A DNA stretch of 13,675 bases, taken from the NCBI GenBank assembly GCA_018679295.1, contig JAHHLP010000395.1:1-13675 (forward strand), read 5' to 3'. A model generated the notes under the pieces. It made no database searches and was not told where the DNA came from. It saw nothing but the letters and a program-made list of their open reading frames with translations. A program made the position numbers and the translations under genes. Positions 1 through 7,298 of the stretch are shown piece by piece. The stretch comes from Rhodothermia bacterium. Lineage in GTDB: Bacteria; Bacteroidota; Rhodothermia; Rhodothermales; JABDKH01. Each line of letters opens with the position of its first letter. Position 1 is the stretch's first letter.

Positions 1-1
1 G

Positions 2-760
2 GCGCACCTCGAGCGCGAGAGTCGCGCGGACACCTACGAACGGTGGGGGCATATCCTGATGGCTTCGGGACGAGGAAGCGATGTGGGCCTTCCGACCATT
101 GCGCTGCCCGATTTGTTTGCCAATTCCGAGCCGATTGAGATTCCGTTGCAGGAAGAACTGACGATCATCGAGAACGCCGAGGAGTACTACGAGCGGGCAC
201 GCCGGTCGCGTCTATCACGGCAAGCAGCGGCGGGAAGGTTGGCTGCTGCCAGCCGTGAAGCTCAAACGCTGGCCGAGGATTTGGCCGTCCTCAGAACGGT
301 GACATCTCCCGACGAACTGGACGCGTTCCTGGAAGAGCGCGGTGAACGCCTTGGAAAACATTCCGCCGTGTCGCATGCCCGTGGTTCAGAAGCCGACACC
401 CGATTTCGCCGGTTCGATTTGGGCAAGTTCGAGGTTCTCGTTGGCCGCAACGCAAGGGAGAATGACGAACTGACGTTCGGTATGGCGCGCAAGTTCGACA
501 TCTTCATGCACGCACGCGGCGTACCCGGCTCCCATACGATACTCAGATTGCCCTCTCGTGATACGAATCCTGAGCGACGCGTATTAGAAGCGGCGGCCTC
601 GATCGCTGCGTACTTCAGTAAGGCGCGCGGAAGCGGCCTCGTGCCTGTCTCGTATGCTCCTCGCAAATACGTTCGAAAGGCAAAGGGTACTTCGGTGGGC
701 AAAGTGATACTCGAGCGGGAGGAGGTCGTCATCGTCCCTCCCGTTCTGCCGAAAGGATAA
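2..760 (+). CDS. rqcH: RqcH / NFACT family ribosome quality-control protein, C-terminal part (5' end outside window)
   Basis: The reading frame is open from the left edge, so this is the last 252 residues of a longer protein (full NFACT proteins are usually 500-600 aa). The first residues visible, ending in WGHILMASG, match the region between the NFACT core and its C-terminal domain. A polar, helical stretch rich in Arg/Ala/Glu follows and corresponds to the coiled-coil part. The last ~110 residues are a clear NFACT-R (DUF814) domain: LVGRNARENDELTF, then HARGVPGSH, then YVRKAKG and a final beta-strand VVIVPP. In known homologues RqcH binds obstructed 50S subunits carrying peptidyl-tRNA and directs C-terminal alanine tailing of stalled peptides for degradation. 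An internal ATG at position 59 (the Met of ILMASG) is not the start, because family homology continues upstream of it. The gene converges on the leftward HEAT-like gene. Family assignment is very secure; exact biochemical activity is inferred from homologues. Confidence 0.93.
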   Translation, partial: AHLERESRADTYERWGHILMASGRGSDVGLPTIALPDLFANSEPIEIPLQEELTIIENAEEYYERARRSRLSRQAAAGRLAAASREAQTLAEDLAVLRTVTSPDELDAFLEERGERLGKHSAVSHARGSEADTRFRRFDLGKFEVLVGRNARENDELTFGMARKFDIFMHARGVPGSHTILRLPSRDTNPERRVLEAAASIAAYFSKARGSGLVPVSYAPRKYVRKAKGTSVGKVILEREEVVIVPPVLPKG

Positions 761-768
761 AGGTCTTG

Positions 769-798
769 GAAGGCCGCGCCTTCTGCGGCTTCTTCATC
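769..798 (+). terminator. possible weak terminator hairpin after rqcH
   Basis: Nine bases after the rqcH stop there is a hairpin-forming stretch. GCCGC at 773-777 pairs with GCGGC at 785-789, and flanking GAA/TTC can add pairs around one bulged G. An alternative pairing is GAAGG (769-773) with CCTTC (779-783). The tract that follows is only moderately T-rich (TTCTTCATCTCTTC). It lies between convergent genes, where a terminator is expected. The call rests on position and pairing only. Confidence 0.33.
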
Positions 799-907
799 TC
801 TTCATGCCATATGCAGTGGCGTGCGCGGGGAGCGCTATCCGCTTCCCGCACTGGCTGTTCTGCGCAGTCGAAGATCCGCGATGCAGAGCTTCAAAAATTG
901 CACAGGG

Positions 908-1456
908 TCACTGTGGCACCTCGTGTACGTCGAACGGCGGCGCGACGATCACCCTCGGCGACGTGTAGTACTCGAAGAGTTTCTTGGCGAGGTCCGCGAC
1001 CCGCTCATCGCCCTCGAATGTAGCTTCCCCGTAGTGCTCCATCAGCGCCGCAAGTGTTACGAGCTGAACCTGTGGTGATTCCTGTCTCATCACGTGCGAG
1101 CGCACCTCCTGCATGGCGTCCGCATTCCCAATCGCATGCAGTGCAGCGAGCGCCATCAGCTGACACCGCTCGTCGTCGTCCTCCTTGAACGTCCTTAGGA
1201 GTGTTGGAACCGCATTCGTCAGGTCGAGATCGTCGCCGTAGAAGTACGCGAAGTATGTGATGTGCTGAAGAGCACTATGGCGAACGGTCTGGGATGGTGA
1301 CTCCAGCGATTCACCCAGCTGCGCACCTAGCTGCTCCACCCAAACTGGTACGTTCGCCACGGTTGAGTCTACCTGGGCGGTCACCGCCCCAGTGATGCAC
1401 ATCCCGACTCCCAACGCCGCCGCAATCAGAGTCCGCTGAAGTCTGACCGGTTTCAT
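908..1456 (-). CDS. exported small HEAT-like repeat protein of unknown function
   Basis: This gene encodes 182 aa on the minus strand. The start at 1454-1456 is supported by a strong Shine-Dalgarno sequence, AAGAGGT on the minus strand (1463-1469), six bases upstream. The N-terminus is a signal peptide: basic MKPVRLQR, a hydrophobic stretch to about residue 24, and a likely cleavage after AVTA (residue 27). There is a Cys at residue 20, but the preceding residues (VGM) do not form a lipobox, so a lipoprotein is unlikely. The mature part consists of amphipathic helix pairs typical of HEAT or armadillo-like repeats, for example around RHSALQHI, QLMALAALHAIGNADAM and VQLVTLAALMEHYG, which fits about three repeats. 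Such repeats are protein-binding scaffolds; no catalytic residues are apparent. It should act in the periplasm or outside the cell. It is divergent from uppP across 277 bp and convergent with rqcH, and nothing in the context defines its job. Confidence 0.72.
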   Translation of the reverse strand: MKPVRLQRTLIAAALGVGMCITGAVTAQVDSTVANVPVWVEQLGAQLGESLESPSQTVRHSALQHITYFAYFYGDDLDLTNAVPTLLRTFKEDDDERCQLMALAALHAIGNADAMQEVRSHVMRQESPQVQLVTLAALMEHYGEATFEGDERVADLAKKLFEYYTSPRVIVAPPFDVHEVPQ

Positions 1457-1733
1457 ATTTTTACCTCTTGAACTTGATGAGCCGCAGCCACTACGACCCT
1501 AGTACCCACTTACGGCACGAGGATGGCTTTCTTGGTCGGGGCGAGTCAATTTTAAGCGTACGTACTCTCCTCGATTCGCTGTAAAGGTGAGCAAGGAGTG
1601 CTATGTGGTGTTTCCCTCACTGTTCAGAATGCGAACGTCCTACCGATTGACTAATTAGGCGCACAGCTGCTCGCCACGTCAACTCATCGCTTCTGACGGC
1701 CCAACTGACAGCAAAAACGTACACGGAAGAACT
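1457..1733. other. divergent intergenic region between the HEAT-like gene and uppP
   Basis: These 277 bp must carry the promoters for both divergent genes. I could not assign a convincing -35/-10 pair on either strand. A TTGACT at 1647-1652 (plus strand) has no good -10 at 16-18 bp. A short palindromic patch, CGTACG, lies within GCGTACGTAC near 1557-1566. The ends hold the Shine-Dalgarno sites: AAGAGGT for the leftward gene and GGAAGA (1725-1730) for uppP. No coding potential was seen beyond chance open frames. Confidence 0.5.
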
Positions 1734-2549
1734 ATGAACTGGTGGGAGGCTGCGATCCTTGGCGTTGTGCAGGGGCTTACTGAGTTCCTTCCAATTTCGT
1801 CGTCCGGCCACCTCGTTCTTGGACAACACCTTCTTGGAATCGAGGCAGGCGGAGACGACGTTGTGTTCGAAGTGTTCGTTCACTTCGGCACGGTGCTGAG
1901 CATCATGACCGTGTACCGTCGACCTGTGGCGAAGATGATCGTTTCCGCCATAAAAGCTATCAAGAAGCCGCTAGAGTTCGCGGATCACTACCGTGACGAC
2001 GAATCCTTCCGGACCGCCATGCTGATTCTGGTCACGATGGTGCCCTCGGGTATCGTTTACTTCCTCTTTCGGGAGTCGCTTGAGGCGGCTTTTGGTAGTC
2101 CCTTGCTCGTCTGTTTCATGCTTCTGGTCACCGGGATTCTCCTTCTATTGACTGTTCTGCGGAAGAATCCGAGTGGCGACCTAAACGCGGGCAAGGCCTT
2201 TCTGGTGGGTGTTGCCCAGTCAGCGGCCATGATACCCGGTATTTCGCGATCCGGAGCTACGATATGCGCGGCATTGTATCAGAATGTCGAGCCGGAACGG
2301 GCGGCGAACTTCTCGTTTTTGATGCTATTGCCCGTGGTGCTCGGCGCCACCCTGATCAAGTCTTTGGACCTGGCGGCCGCCGAAATTGGGACCGGCTGGC
2401 TGCCAATCATTGTAGGCACCGTGGCAGCCTATGCCTCCGGCGTCGCGGCCATAAAGATGCTGCTCAGAGTTATCCGGCTCGGTCGACTGCAGTACTTCGC
2501 GTACTACTGCTTCCTGGTCGGAATCGTGGGTATTCTGCTCCTGTGGTAA
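1734..2549 (+). CDS. uppP: undecaprenyl-diphosphate phosphatase UppP (BacA)
   Basis: This 271-aa integral membrane protein is of normal length for the UppP/BacA family. It dephosphorylates undecaprenyl diphosphate to undecaprenyl phosphate, recycling the lipid carrier used for peptidoglycan and other envelope polymers. The family signatures are complete. The first catalytic loop, QGLTEFLPISSSGHL (residues 13-27), has the (E/Q)xxxE pair Q13/E17 and His26. The second, PGISRSGAT (residues 168-176), has Ser171, Arg172 and Ser173. About seven to eight hydrophobic segments alternate with short loops, with a final helix LVGIVGILLLW at the C-terminus. The start at 1734 has GGAAGA just upstream and leads directly into the conserved MNWWEAAILG beginning. 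It stands apart from the next gene by about 200 bp, so it is probably monocistronic. UppP paralogues are linked to bacitracin tolerance; that is family knowledge, not shown here. Confidence 0.97.
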   Translation: MNWWEAAILGVVQGLTEFLPISSSGHLVLGQHLLGIEAGGDDVVFEVFVHFGTVLSIMTVYRRPVAKMIVSAIKAIKKPLEFADHYRDDESFRTAMLILVTMVPSGIVYFLFRESLEAAFGSPLLVCFMLLVTGILLLLTVLRKNPSGDLNAGKAFLVGVAQSAAMIPGISRSGATICAALYQNVEPERAANFSFLMLLPVVLGATLIKSLDLAAAEIGTGWLPIIVGTVAAYASGVAAIKMLLRVIRLGRLQYFAYYCFLVGIVGILLLW

Positions 2550-2672
2550 GGCTGGGCGGCTATGCCCAAAGACGCTCGTTTGTGCATCCCCTAAGCCACC
2601 TTCGGTATCAGTCTGGGCCGTTTTGGCGCGGGCGGGGTGTGCTTAAGAATCGGCCCCGACAGCCGAATAATA

Positions 2673-2701
2673 GAGAGTCGAAATCTCAATTTGATACTCT
2701 C
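2673..2701. repeat. inverted repeat upstream of the response-regulator gene, possible operator
   Basis: GAGAGT (2673-2678) and ACTCTC (2696-2701) are perfect inverted 6-bp arms separated by 17 bp of AT-rich sequence. The second arm lies 46 bp before the response-regulator start. The spacing (about two helical turns between arm centres) would suit a dimeric DNA-binding protein, possibly the NtrC-type regulator itself. It could equally be chance. I did not find a -24/-12 sigma-54 promoter beside it. Confidence 0.25.
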
Positions 2702-2747
2702 ACGCTGCCCATCCACGTCCGGCCCGCAGCCTTCCCTTCGCAACCGA

Positions 2748-4223
2748 ATGAAGTACAAGATCTACGTCGTTGACGACGACAAGCATTACTCGCGAATGCT
2801 ACGGTATCGTCTTGAGAGGAACGTGGACTACGACGTTCAGGTCTTCAGTAAGGGAGAGGAGGTGCTTGAGGCTATGTCCACGCCTCCCGACCTGATTCTG
2901 CTTGACATCATGATGCCGGGCATTGGCGGCCTTGCGACGTTGAAGCAGCTCAAGGAGACTCATACTGCCGTGCCGGTCGTTATGGTCTCGGCCCAGGGGG
3001 TCATAGATGTGGCAGTCGAGGCGATGCAGGCCGGTGCCTATGACTACATCACGAAGGGTCAGGATGAGATGGTCAAGCTCGACGCCGTCGTTAAGAACGT
3101 GCTCGAAAAGGTGTCGCTAGAGCGAGAGGTTTCCAACCTTCGGGGCGAGGTCAAGAAGCGGTACTCGATCAGCGGTTTGGTTGGCGAGAGCGAACCGATG
3201 CAGGACGTGTACAAGACGATCGAGAAGACGCTTCGCGGTGATCTGACGGTAGTGGTGCAGGGAGAGAGCGGCACCGGCAAGGAACTCGTTGCAAAAGCGA
3301 TTCACTACAGTTCGGGCCGGAAGAAGGGACCGTTCGTCGTCGTGAACTGCGCCGCGATCCCGAGGGAACTCATGGAGAGCGAATTCTTCGGTCATGAGAA
3401 GGGATCCTTTACAGGTGCCCATGCCCGGAAGATCGGTAAGTTCGAACAGGCCGATGGCGGCACGATATTCCTCGACGAGATCGGCGAGCTTGATCTGGAC
3501 CTTCAGGCGAAACTGCTTCGCGCACTCCAGTCGTACGAGATCACGCGCGTCGGCGGGAATGACCTCATCACATTTGACGCCCGGGTCATAAGCGCAACCA
3601 ACCGGGACATTCCTGAGATGATCAGGGAGGGCAAGTTCCGGGAAGATCTTTACTATCGGCTCTTCCAGTTTCCGATCACGTTGCCTCCGCTGCGGGATCG
3701 CGGTCAGGATGTCATCAGGCTCTCGAACTACTTCCTCAAGGAGTACCTTAAGGAGCATCCTGAATTCAAGGGCAAGAAGATGTCGTCGGGTGCCCGGCGG
3801 GCCATCCTCGATTACACGTGGCCGGGTAACGTTCGGGAACTCAAGAGTGCAGTCGAGAGGTCGGTACTGATTTCGGATGCGGAGGAGATTCAGGCTGATG
3901 ACCTGATGCTCTTCGATCGCGTACAGATTTCGCCGTGGGCGGAGCGGGTGGCGCTTGCGCGTGCCGGCGAGGTTGGCTTGGGCCGGATGCAACCTGATCG
4001 ACCGGCAATCAGTAAAGGAGCCGACAGCAGCGCCGATCGGGCGAGTGGAATCGTCCTCGGAACGGGAGAACAGGAGATTCTGTCTCTCGACGATCTCAAG
4101 CGCCAGGCCGTTGAACGCGCCTACAAGCTCTGTGAGGGCAACGTGGATCGCGCGGCCGTGGAGCTCGGTATCGGCCGAGCCACGATGTATCGTCTGCTGA
4201 AGAAATACGAACTGATGGATTAG
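2748..4223 (+). CDS. NtrC-family sigma-54-dependent response regulator (REC - AAA+ - Fis HTH)
   Basis: The protein is 491 aa from ATG 2748, the start that places the receiver domain at the N-terminus (KIYVVDDDKHY). The frame continues upstream to 2637, but those 37 residues look non-coding; no Shine-Dalgarno site is obvious. The receiver domain (1-120) has acidic pocket D9-D11, phospho-acceptor D53 (LLDIMMPG), S81 and K103. The sigma-54 activator AAA+ domain (about 142-370) has Walker A GESGTGKE (172-179), sigma-54 contact loop GSFTGA (219-224, a common variant of GAFTGA), Walker B GGTIFLDEIGE (237-247) and RLFQFPITLPPLRDR near 304-318. A low-homology linker (about 392-440) precedes a Fis-type HTH (about 450-491, with NVDRAAVELGIGRATMYRLLKKY split across its helices). 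All catalytic residues are present, so it should activate RNA polymerase-sigma54 promoters after phosphorylation. No histidine kinase lies in the window, so the signal is unknown. Downstream are an EcsC-family gene (46 bp) and der (54 bp further on). Confidence 0.95.
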   Translation: MKYKIYVVDDDKHYSRMLRYRLERNVDYDVQVFSKGEEVLEAMSTPPDLILLDIMMPGIGGLATLKQLKETHTAVPVVMVSAQGVIDVAVEAMQAGAYDYITKGQDEMVKLDAVVKNVLEKVSLEREVSNLRGEVKKRYSISGLVGESEPMQDVYKTIEKTLRGDLTVVVQGESGTGKELVAKAIHYSSGRKKGPFVVVNCAAIPRELMESEFFGHEKGSFTGAHARKIGKFEQADGGTIFLDEIGELDLDLQAKLLRALQSYEITRVGGNDLITFDARVISATNRDIPEMIREGKFREDLYYRLFQFPITLPPLRDRGQDVIRLSNYFLKEYLKEHPEFKGKKMSSGARRAILDYTWPGNVRELKSAVERSVLISDAEEIQADDLMLFDRVQISPWAERVALARAGEVGLGRMQPDRPAISKGADSSADRASGIVLGTGEQEILSLDDLKRQAVERAYKLCEGNVDRAAVELGIGRATMYRLLKKYELMD

Positions 4224-4269
4224 CTCGGCGGCGTCCCGTGACACGGCCCGCTGCGCGGAACCGTGTACT

Positions 4270-5085
4270 ATGCGACTCACTTCTTACGAAAAGGACGTCC
4301 AGCGAGAGATCGACGAATGGCAGCGCGGTGAGGGATCGTTCCTCATGCAGGCCGTCAACTGGGCCATGCAGCCGGTCGACTGGGTGGTGCGGCAGGTCGT
4401 CTCGCCAGATATCGAGGAGCAGGCAGACGAGGTCGTCACACAATTCCTCTCGATACTCAACGACGCCTCTGAGTGGACGCACCATCCCGACGATGTGCTG
4501 GCGGACGCGAAGCGCAAGGGCCTGAACATAGAACGAATCGAAGAGCTGCGCGACGAGCCGCTGGAGAAACTGGACGAACTGGCCCGCGGACACTTCACGC
4601 AGAACTCGATTCTGGCGGCTATCGAAGGCGGTGGCGCAGGGCTTGGCGGTCTCGTGCTGATCGCAGCCGACATCCCGCTTCTGTTCACGATAAATCTCAG
4701 GATGATCCAGCAGATTGCGGCGTGCTACGGTTTTGTTTTGAGCGGACCGGCGTATCGCCCGCTCGTCCTTTCCGTGTTTAATGTTGCCGCTACCGGCAGC
4801 CGAGAGTCGAAGAGCAGCGCGGTCCGGGAGATCAGCGTCGCTGCGGCTGCGTTTGCCAACGAACTCGAGTACAAAGGACGCGTTCGGGGCTCCTTCAAGG
4901 ATCAGAACCGCCACGCGCCCCGCGAAATAGTGAAGAACCTGCTCGGAAGGAAGATCGCTCAGGCGGTGCCCATCGCGGGAGCTGCCGTGGGGGCCGGAGT
5001 CAACTACTGGTTTACTACCGAGGCCGCGGAAGCGTCCTATATGCTCTTTCGCGGTTTGTACCTGGAGCGTAAGGAGCGACGATAG
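4270..5085 (+). CDS. EcsC family protein
   Basis: This 271-aa protein matches the EcsC family. An N-terminal helical part contains VDWVVRQVVSP. It is followed by the EARKKGL-like DAKRKGLNIERIEEL segment and then the family's glycine-rich hydrophobic core, with EGGGAGLGGLVLIAADIPLL at about residues 117-136 and then an NLRMIQQIAACYGF helix. Near the C-terminus a second Gly/Ala-rich hydrophobic stretch, PIAGAAVGAGVNYWFT, is also typical. The family was named from the Bacillus ecs locus, where EcsC is encoded next to the ABC transporter EcsAB. Most members, like this one, stand alone and have no defined biochemical role. The two hydrophobic segments suggest membrane association. It starts 46 bp after the response-regulator gene and ends 54 bp before der, so co-transcription is likely. 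The upstream GCGGAA is a weak and distant ribosome-binding site. Confidence 0.85.
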   Translation: MRLTSYEKDVQREIDEWQRGEGSFLMQAVNWAMQPVDWVVRQVVSPDIEEQADEVVTQFLSILNDASEWTHHPDDVLADAKRKGLNIERIEELRDEPLEKLDELARGHFTQNSILAAIEGGGAGLGGLVLIAADIPLLFTINLRMIQQIAACYGFVLSGPAYRPLVLSVFNVAATGSRESKSSAVREISVAAAAFANELEYKGRVRGSFKDQNRHAPREIVKNLLGRKIAQAVPIAGAAVGAGVNYWFTTEAAEASYMLFRGLYLERKERR

Positions 5086-5139
5086 GCTATATTCCAAATC
5101 ACTTTCTCACTCGGGACCGACTGACCGTTTTCCTGCCGC

Positions 5140-6441
5140 ATGCCCCTCGTTGCTATTGTCGGTCGACCCAACGTCGGCAAGTCGACACTCTTTAACAGAC
5201 TGACTGAATCCCGTGCTGCGATCACCCACGATGAGCCTGGGGTTACTCGCGATCGTGTCTACGGCAACGCCATCTGGAACGGGGTCGAGTTTGACGTTGT
5301 GGACACAGGGGGTTACGTCGCATCCTCCGCCGACCGGTTTGAACAGGCCGTCCGAGAACAGGTGGAGATAGCGGTCGCCGAGGCGGACCTGCTCTTGTTC
5401 GTCGTCGATGTGAAGACCGGCATTAGCGATCTCGATGATGACGTCGCGCAGATGCTTCGCAAGGCCGGTAAGCCGGTCGTCGTGATGGCGAACAAAGCCG
5501 ACAACGAGAAGCTCCGTTGGAACGCGAGTGAGTTCTACGCCCTCGGCCTGGGGGACGTGATTCCCGTGAGTGCGATCAGCGGGACCGGTACCGGAGAGCT
5601 GATGGACGAGATCGTGCGTCAACTGCCGGAAGGAACGAAACGGCCGCCGGGCGGCGGTCCACGACTCGCGATTGTGGGCCGGCCAAACGTCGGCAAGTCG
5701 TCTCTGGTGAACCAGCTTCTCGGTGAGAACCGGTCGATCGTTACCGAGATCAGCGGTACCACGCGCGATTCGATCGACACGGTGCTAAAATACCACGGCC
5801 AAGAGATCACGCTCATAGATACAGCTGGTCTGCGCCGAAAGGCCCGGGTTCGCGAAAATGTCGAGTTCTATTCGGTGCTCCGGACGCAGCGAGCCATCAG
5901 TGAATCCGACGTGACCATTTTGCTCCTTGATGCTACTAAGGGTCTGGAGTCCCAAGACATAAAGGTGCTGAAAGAGGCCGAAAGTCTCCGCAAGGGGCTG
6001 CTCATTGCGGTGAACAAGTGGGACCTCGTCGAGAAGGAGACCAATACCGCCAGAGATTTTCAGCGGGAGCTGTACGACCGGCTGCAAACGCTGAGCTACG
6101 TTCCGGTGCTGTTCATTTCCGCCCTCACGCGCCAGCGAATCACCAAAGTCATCGACGGCGCCCTGCGCATTTACGAAGAGCGGCAGAAACGCGTCCCCAC
6201 CAGCAAGCTCAACGAGGTAATGCTGGCTGCCATCGAGCGATCGCACCCTCCCATGTATCGCAATCGCTATGTCAAGATTAAATACGCGTCACAGATCAAA
6301 TCCAACCCGCCCGTCTTTGCGTTTTTTTGCAATCAGCCCACAGGAATCCGCGATCCGTACCGGCGATACCTGGAAAACCAGATGCGAGAAATTTTTGGTT
6401 TTGAAGGTGTTCCGCTGACTTTTGTCTTCAAGAAGAAGTAG
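5140..6441 (+). CDS. der: ribosome-assembly GTPase Der (EngA), double-Era-like GTPase
   Basis: The 433-aa protein has the normal length and architecture of Der: two tandem GTPase domains and a C-terminal KH-like domain. Domain 1 has G1 GRPNVGKS (8-15), G3 DTGG (55-58) and G4 NKAD (118-121). A linker rich in Pro and Gly (about 165-174) leads to domain 2, with G1 GRPNVGKS (180-187), G3 DTAG (227-230), G4 NKWD (292-295) and G5 SAL (327-329). The KH domain runs from about 351 to the end and finishes in the usual basic tail VFKKK. Der binds the 50S subunit and is required for its maturation in bacteria. The start MPLVAIVGRPNVGKST has no Shine-Dalgarno sequence visible, but starting later would remove the first beta-strand. 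All GTP-binding motifs are intact. Confidence 0.98.
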   Translation: MPLVAIVGRPNVGKSTLFNRLTESRAAITHDEPGVTRDRVYGNAIWNGVEFDVVDTGGYVASSADRFEQAVREQVEIAVAEADLLLFVVDVKTGISDLDDDVAQMLRKAGKPVVVMANKADNEKLRWNASEFYALGLGDVIPVSAISGTGTGELMDEIVRQLPEGTKRPPGGGPRLAIVGRPNVGKSSLVNQLLGENRSIVTEISGTTRDSIDTVLKYHGQEITLIDTAGLRRKARVRENVEFYSVLRTQRAISESDVTILLLDATKGLESQDIKVLKEAESLRKGLLIAVNKWDLVEKETNTARDFQRELYDRLQTLSYVPVLFISALTRQRITKVIDGALRIYEERQKRVPTSKLNEVMLAAIERSHPPMYRNRYVKIKYASQIKSNPPVFAFFCNQPTGIRDPYRRYLENQMREIFGFEGVPLTFVFKKK

Positions 6442-6618
6442 TAGCCCCTGGGAGCCACACCCCGGCAACGGACTGAAGGCCATGTCGAGGCGCGTCAGCT
6501 TTTCGTTAAATCCTGATGGCGATGGCAATGCGCTCCTGGCCGGCGAATCAAAGTTGGAAGGCTGATTGTTACATTACTTCTTTGGCACCCGCCGTCACCC
6601 GAAACAGGAACCAAACAT
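6442..6618. other. intergenic region between der and the NuoI-like gene
   Basis: These 177 bp contain no convincing gene. I saw no strong terminator after der and no clear promoter pair. The right end contains AGGA (6606-6609), nine bases before the next start codon, which serves as its ribosome-binding site. An open frame starting near 6516 runs into the next gene in another frame and has no protein-like character. Confidence 0.5.
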
Positions 6619-7263
6619 ATGCCGGGCGAACCTCGAAACACTGCCAAGAAGAACGAGCGCGAACTGAACTTCTGGGAGCGCCTCTATTTGCCGGAGGTCG
6701 CTAAAGGACTCGGGTACTCCTTCCGAAAGATGGTGAAGGAACCGATGTACACGTTTCAGTATCCCGAGGAGCAGTGGTATCCGCCCGACGGCTATCGCGG
6801 TCGCCCCGTTCTGGTGGAGGAACATGGTCGCCCACGCTGTGTGTCCTGCAATCTGTGTGCTCGTGCGTGTCCTCCAATGGCCATCTCCATGCAGTCGCAC
6901 GAGATCGATGGACCGAAGGAGCGCGAGCCGGAGTGGTTTGAGATTAACATGCTGCGATGCATCTATTGCGGGTTCTGTGAGGAAGTCTGTCCCGAGGAGG
7001 CGATCGTGATGTCCAAGGAATACGATCTGACTTTCCAAAGCCGTGACGAGGCGATCTTTGGGCTCGAGAAGCTTCTGGTCCCTGCCGAGAGGCTTCGCGA
7101 CCGCCTCGAGTATCTTGAGGAAGAGAAGAACGAGCAGTTCGGGGAGCGATGGGACTACCAGAAGGACAACAACATCCACAGCCTTAAGGACCGTCCCTTT
7201 CTCGAGTGGCTGACCGCGAGCGTGGAATCTGGTGAGCCTGCTACGCGCGAAGCCGGTACTTGA
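6619..7263 (+). CDS. nuoI: NuoI-like 2x[4Fe-4S] ferredoxin, complex I subunit I type
   Basis: The 214-aa protein has two classical [4Fe-4S] motifs. The first is CVSCNLCARACP with Cys 74, 77, 80 and 84; the second is CIYCGFCEEVCP with Cys 114, 117, 120 and 124. The order and wording around them fit NADH-quinone oxidoreductase subunit I: an amphipathic N-terminal helix with FRKMVKEP, then FQYPEEQ, the two clusters separated by EWFEINMLR, and the trailing EYDLTFQSRDEAIF resembling NuoI's conserved stretch after cluster 2. NuoI carries clusters N6a and N6b that pass electrons toward the quinone site. The C-terminal ~60 residues are charged and helical (LEYLEEEKNEQ) and longer than in many NuoI proteins. 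No other nuo gene is in the window: it sits between der and a DinB-like gene. It may be the complex I subunit encoded at a distance, or a related ferredoxin adaptor. The start is supported by AGGA at 6606-6609. Confidence 0.85.
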   Translation: MPGEPRNTAKKNERELNFWERLYLPEVAKGLGYSFRKMVKEPMYTFQYPEEQWYPPDGYRGRPVLVEEHGRPRCVSCNLCARACPPMAISMQSHEIDGPKEREPEWFEINMLRCIYCGFCEEVCPEEAIVMSKEYDLTFQSRDEAIFGLEKLLVPAERLRDRLEYLEEEKNEQFGERWDYQKDNNIHSLKDRPFLEWLTASVESGEPATREAGT

Positions 7264-7298
7264 TTACTGACCGAAAGCAGAGAGCCGACAAGGAACGA

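Noticed and set aside
1647..1675. TTGACT as a sigma-70 -35 box for uppP
   Set aside because: No acceptable -10 sequence lies 16-18 bp downstream, so a promoter call was not justified.
2619..2646. A sigma-54-like -24/-12 site before the response-regulator gene
   Set aside because: A TGGCGC and a TGTGC are present, but the GG-to-GC spacing is several bases too long for a sigma-54 promoter.
2637..2747. A 37-codon N-terminal extension of the response regulator
   Set aside because: Receiver domains begin with the KIYVVDDD strand; the extension has no homology-like content, and ATG 2748 places the domain at the very N-terminus.
3117..4280. A long minus-strand open frame (387 codons) opposite the response regulator
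   Set aside because: It lies antisense to a complete NtrC-family gene with all motifs intact. The translation has no recognisable domain and reflects high-GC codon structure.
4096..5097. A 333-codon minus-strand open frame opposite the EcsC gene
   Set aside because: It overlaps the 3' end of the regulator and all of the EcsC gene in antisense, with low-complexity Arg/Ser/Asp-rich composition and no domain signature.
7260..7298. TTG start of the DinB-like protein overlapping the NuoI-like stop codon
   Set aside because: The extension is short and polar with no ribosome-binding site, while ATG 7299 has AAGGA at a suitable distance.
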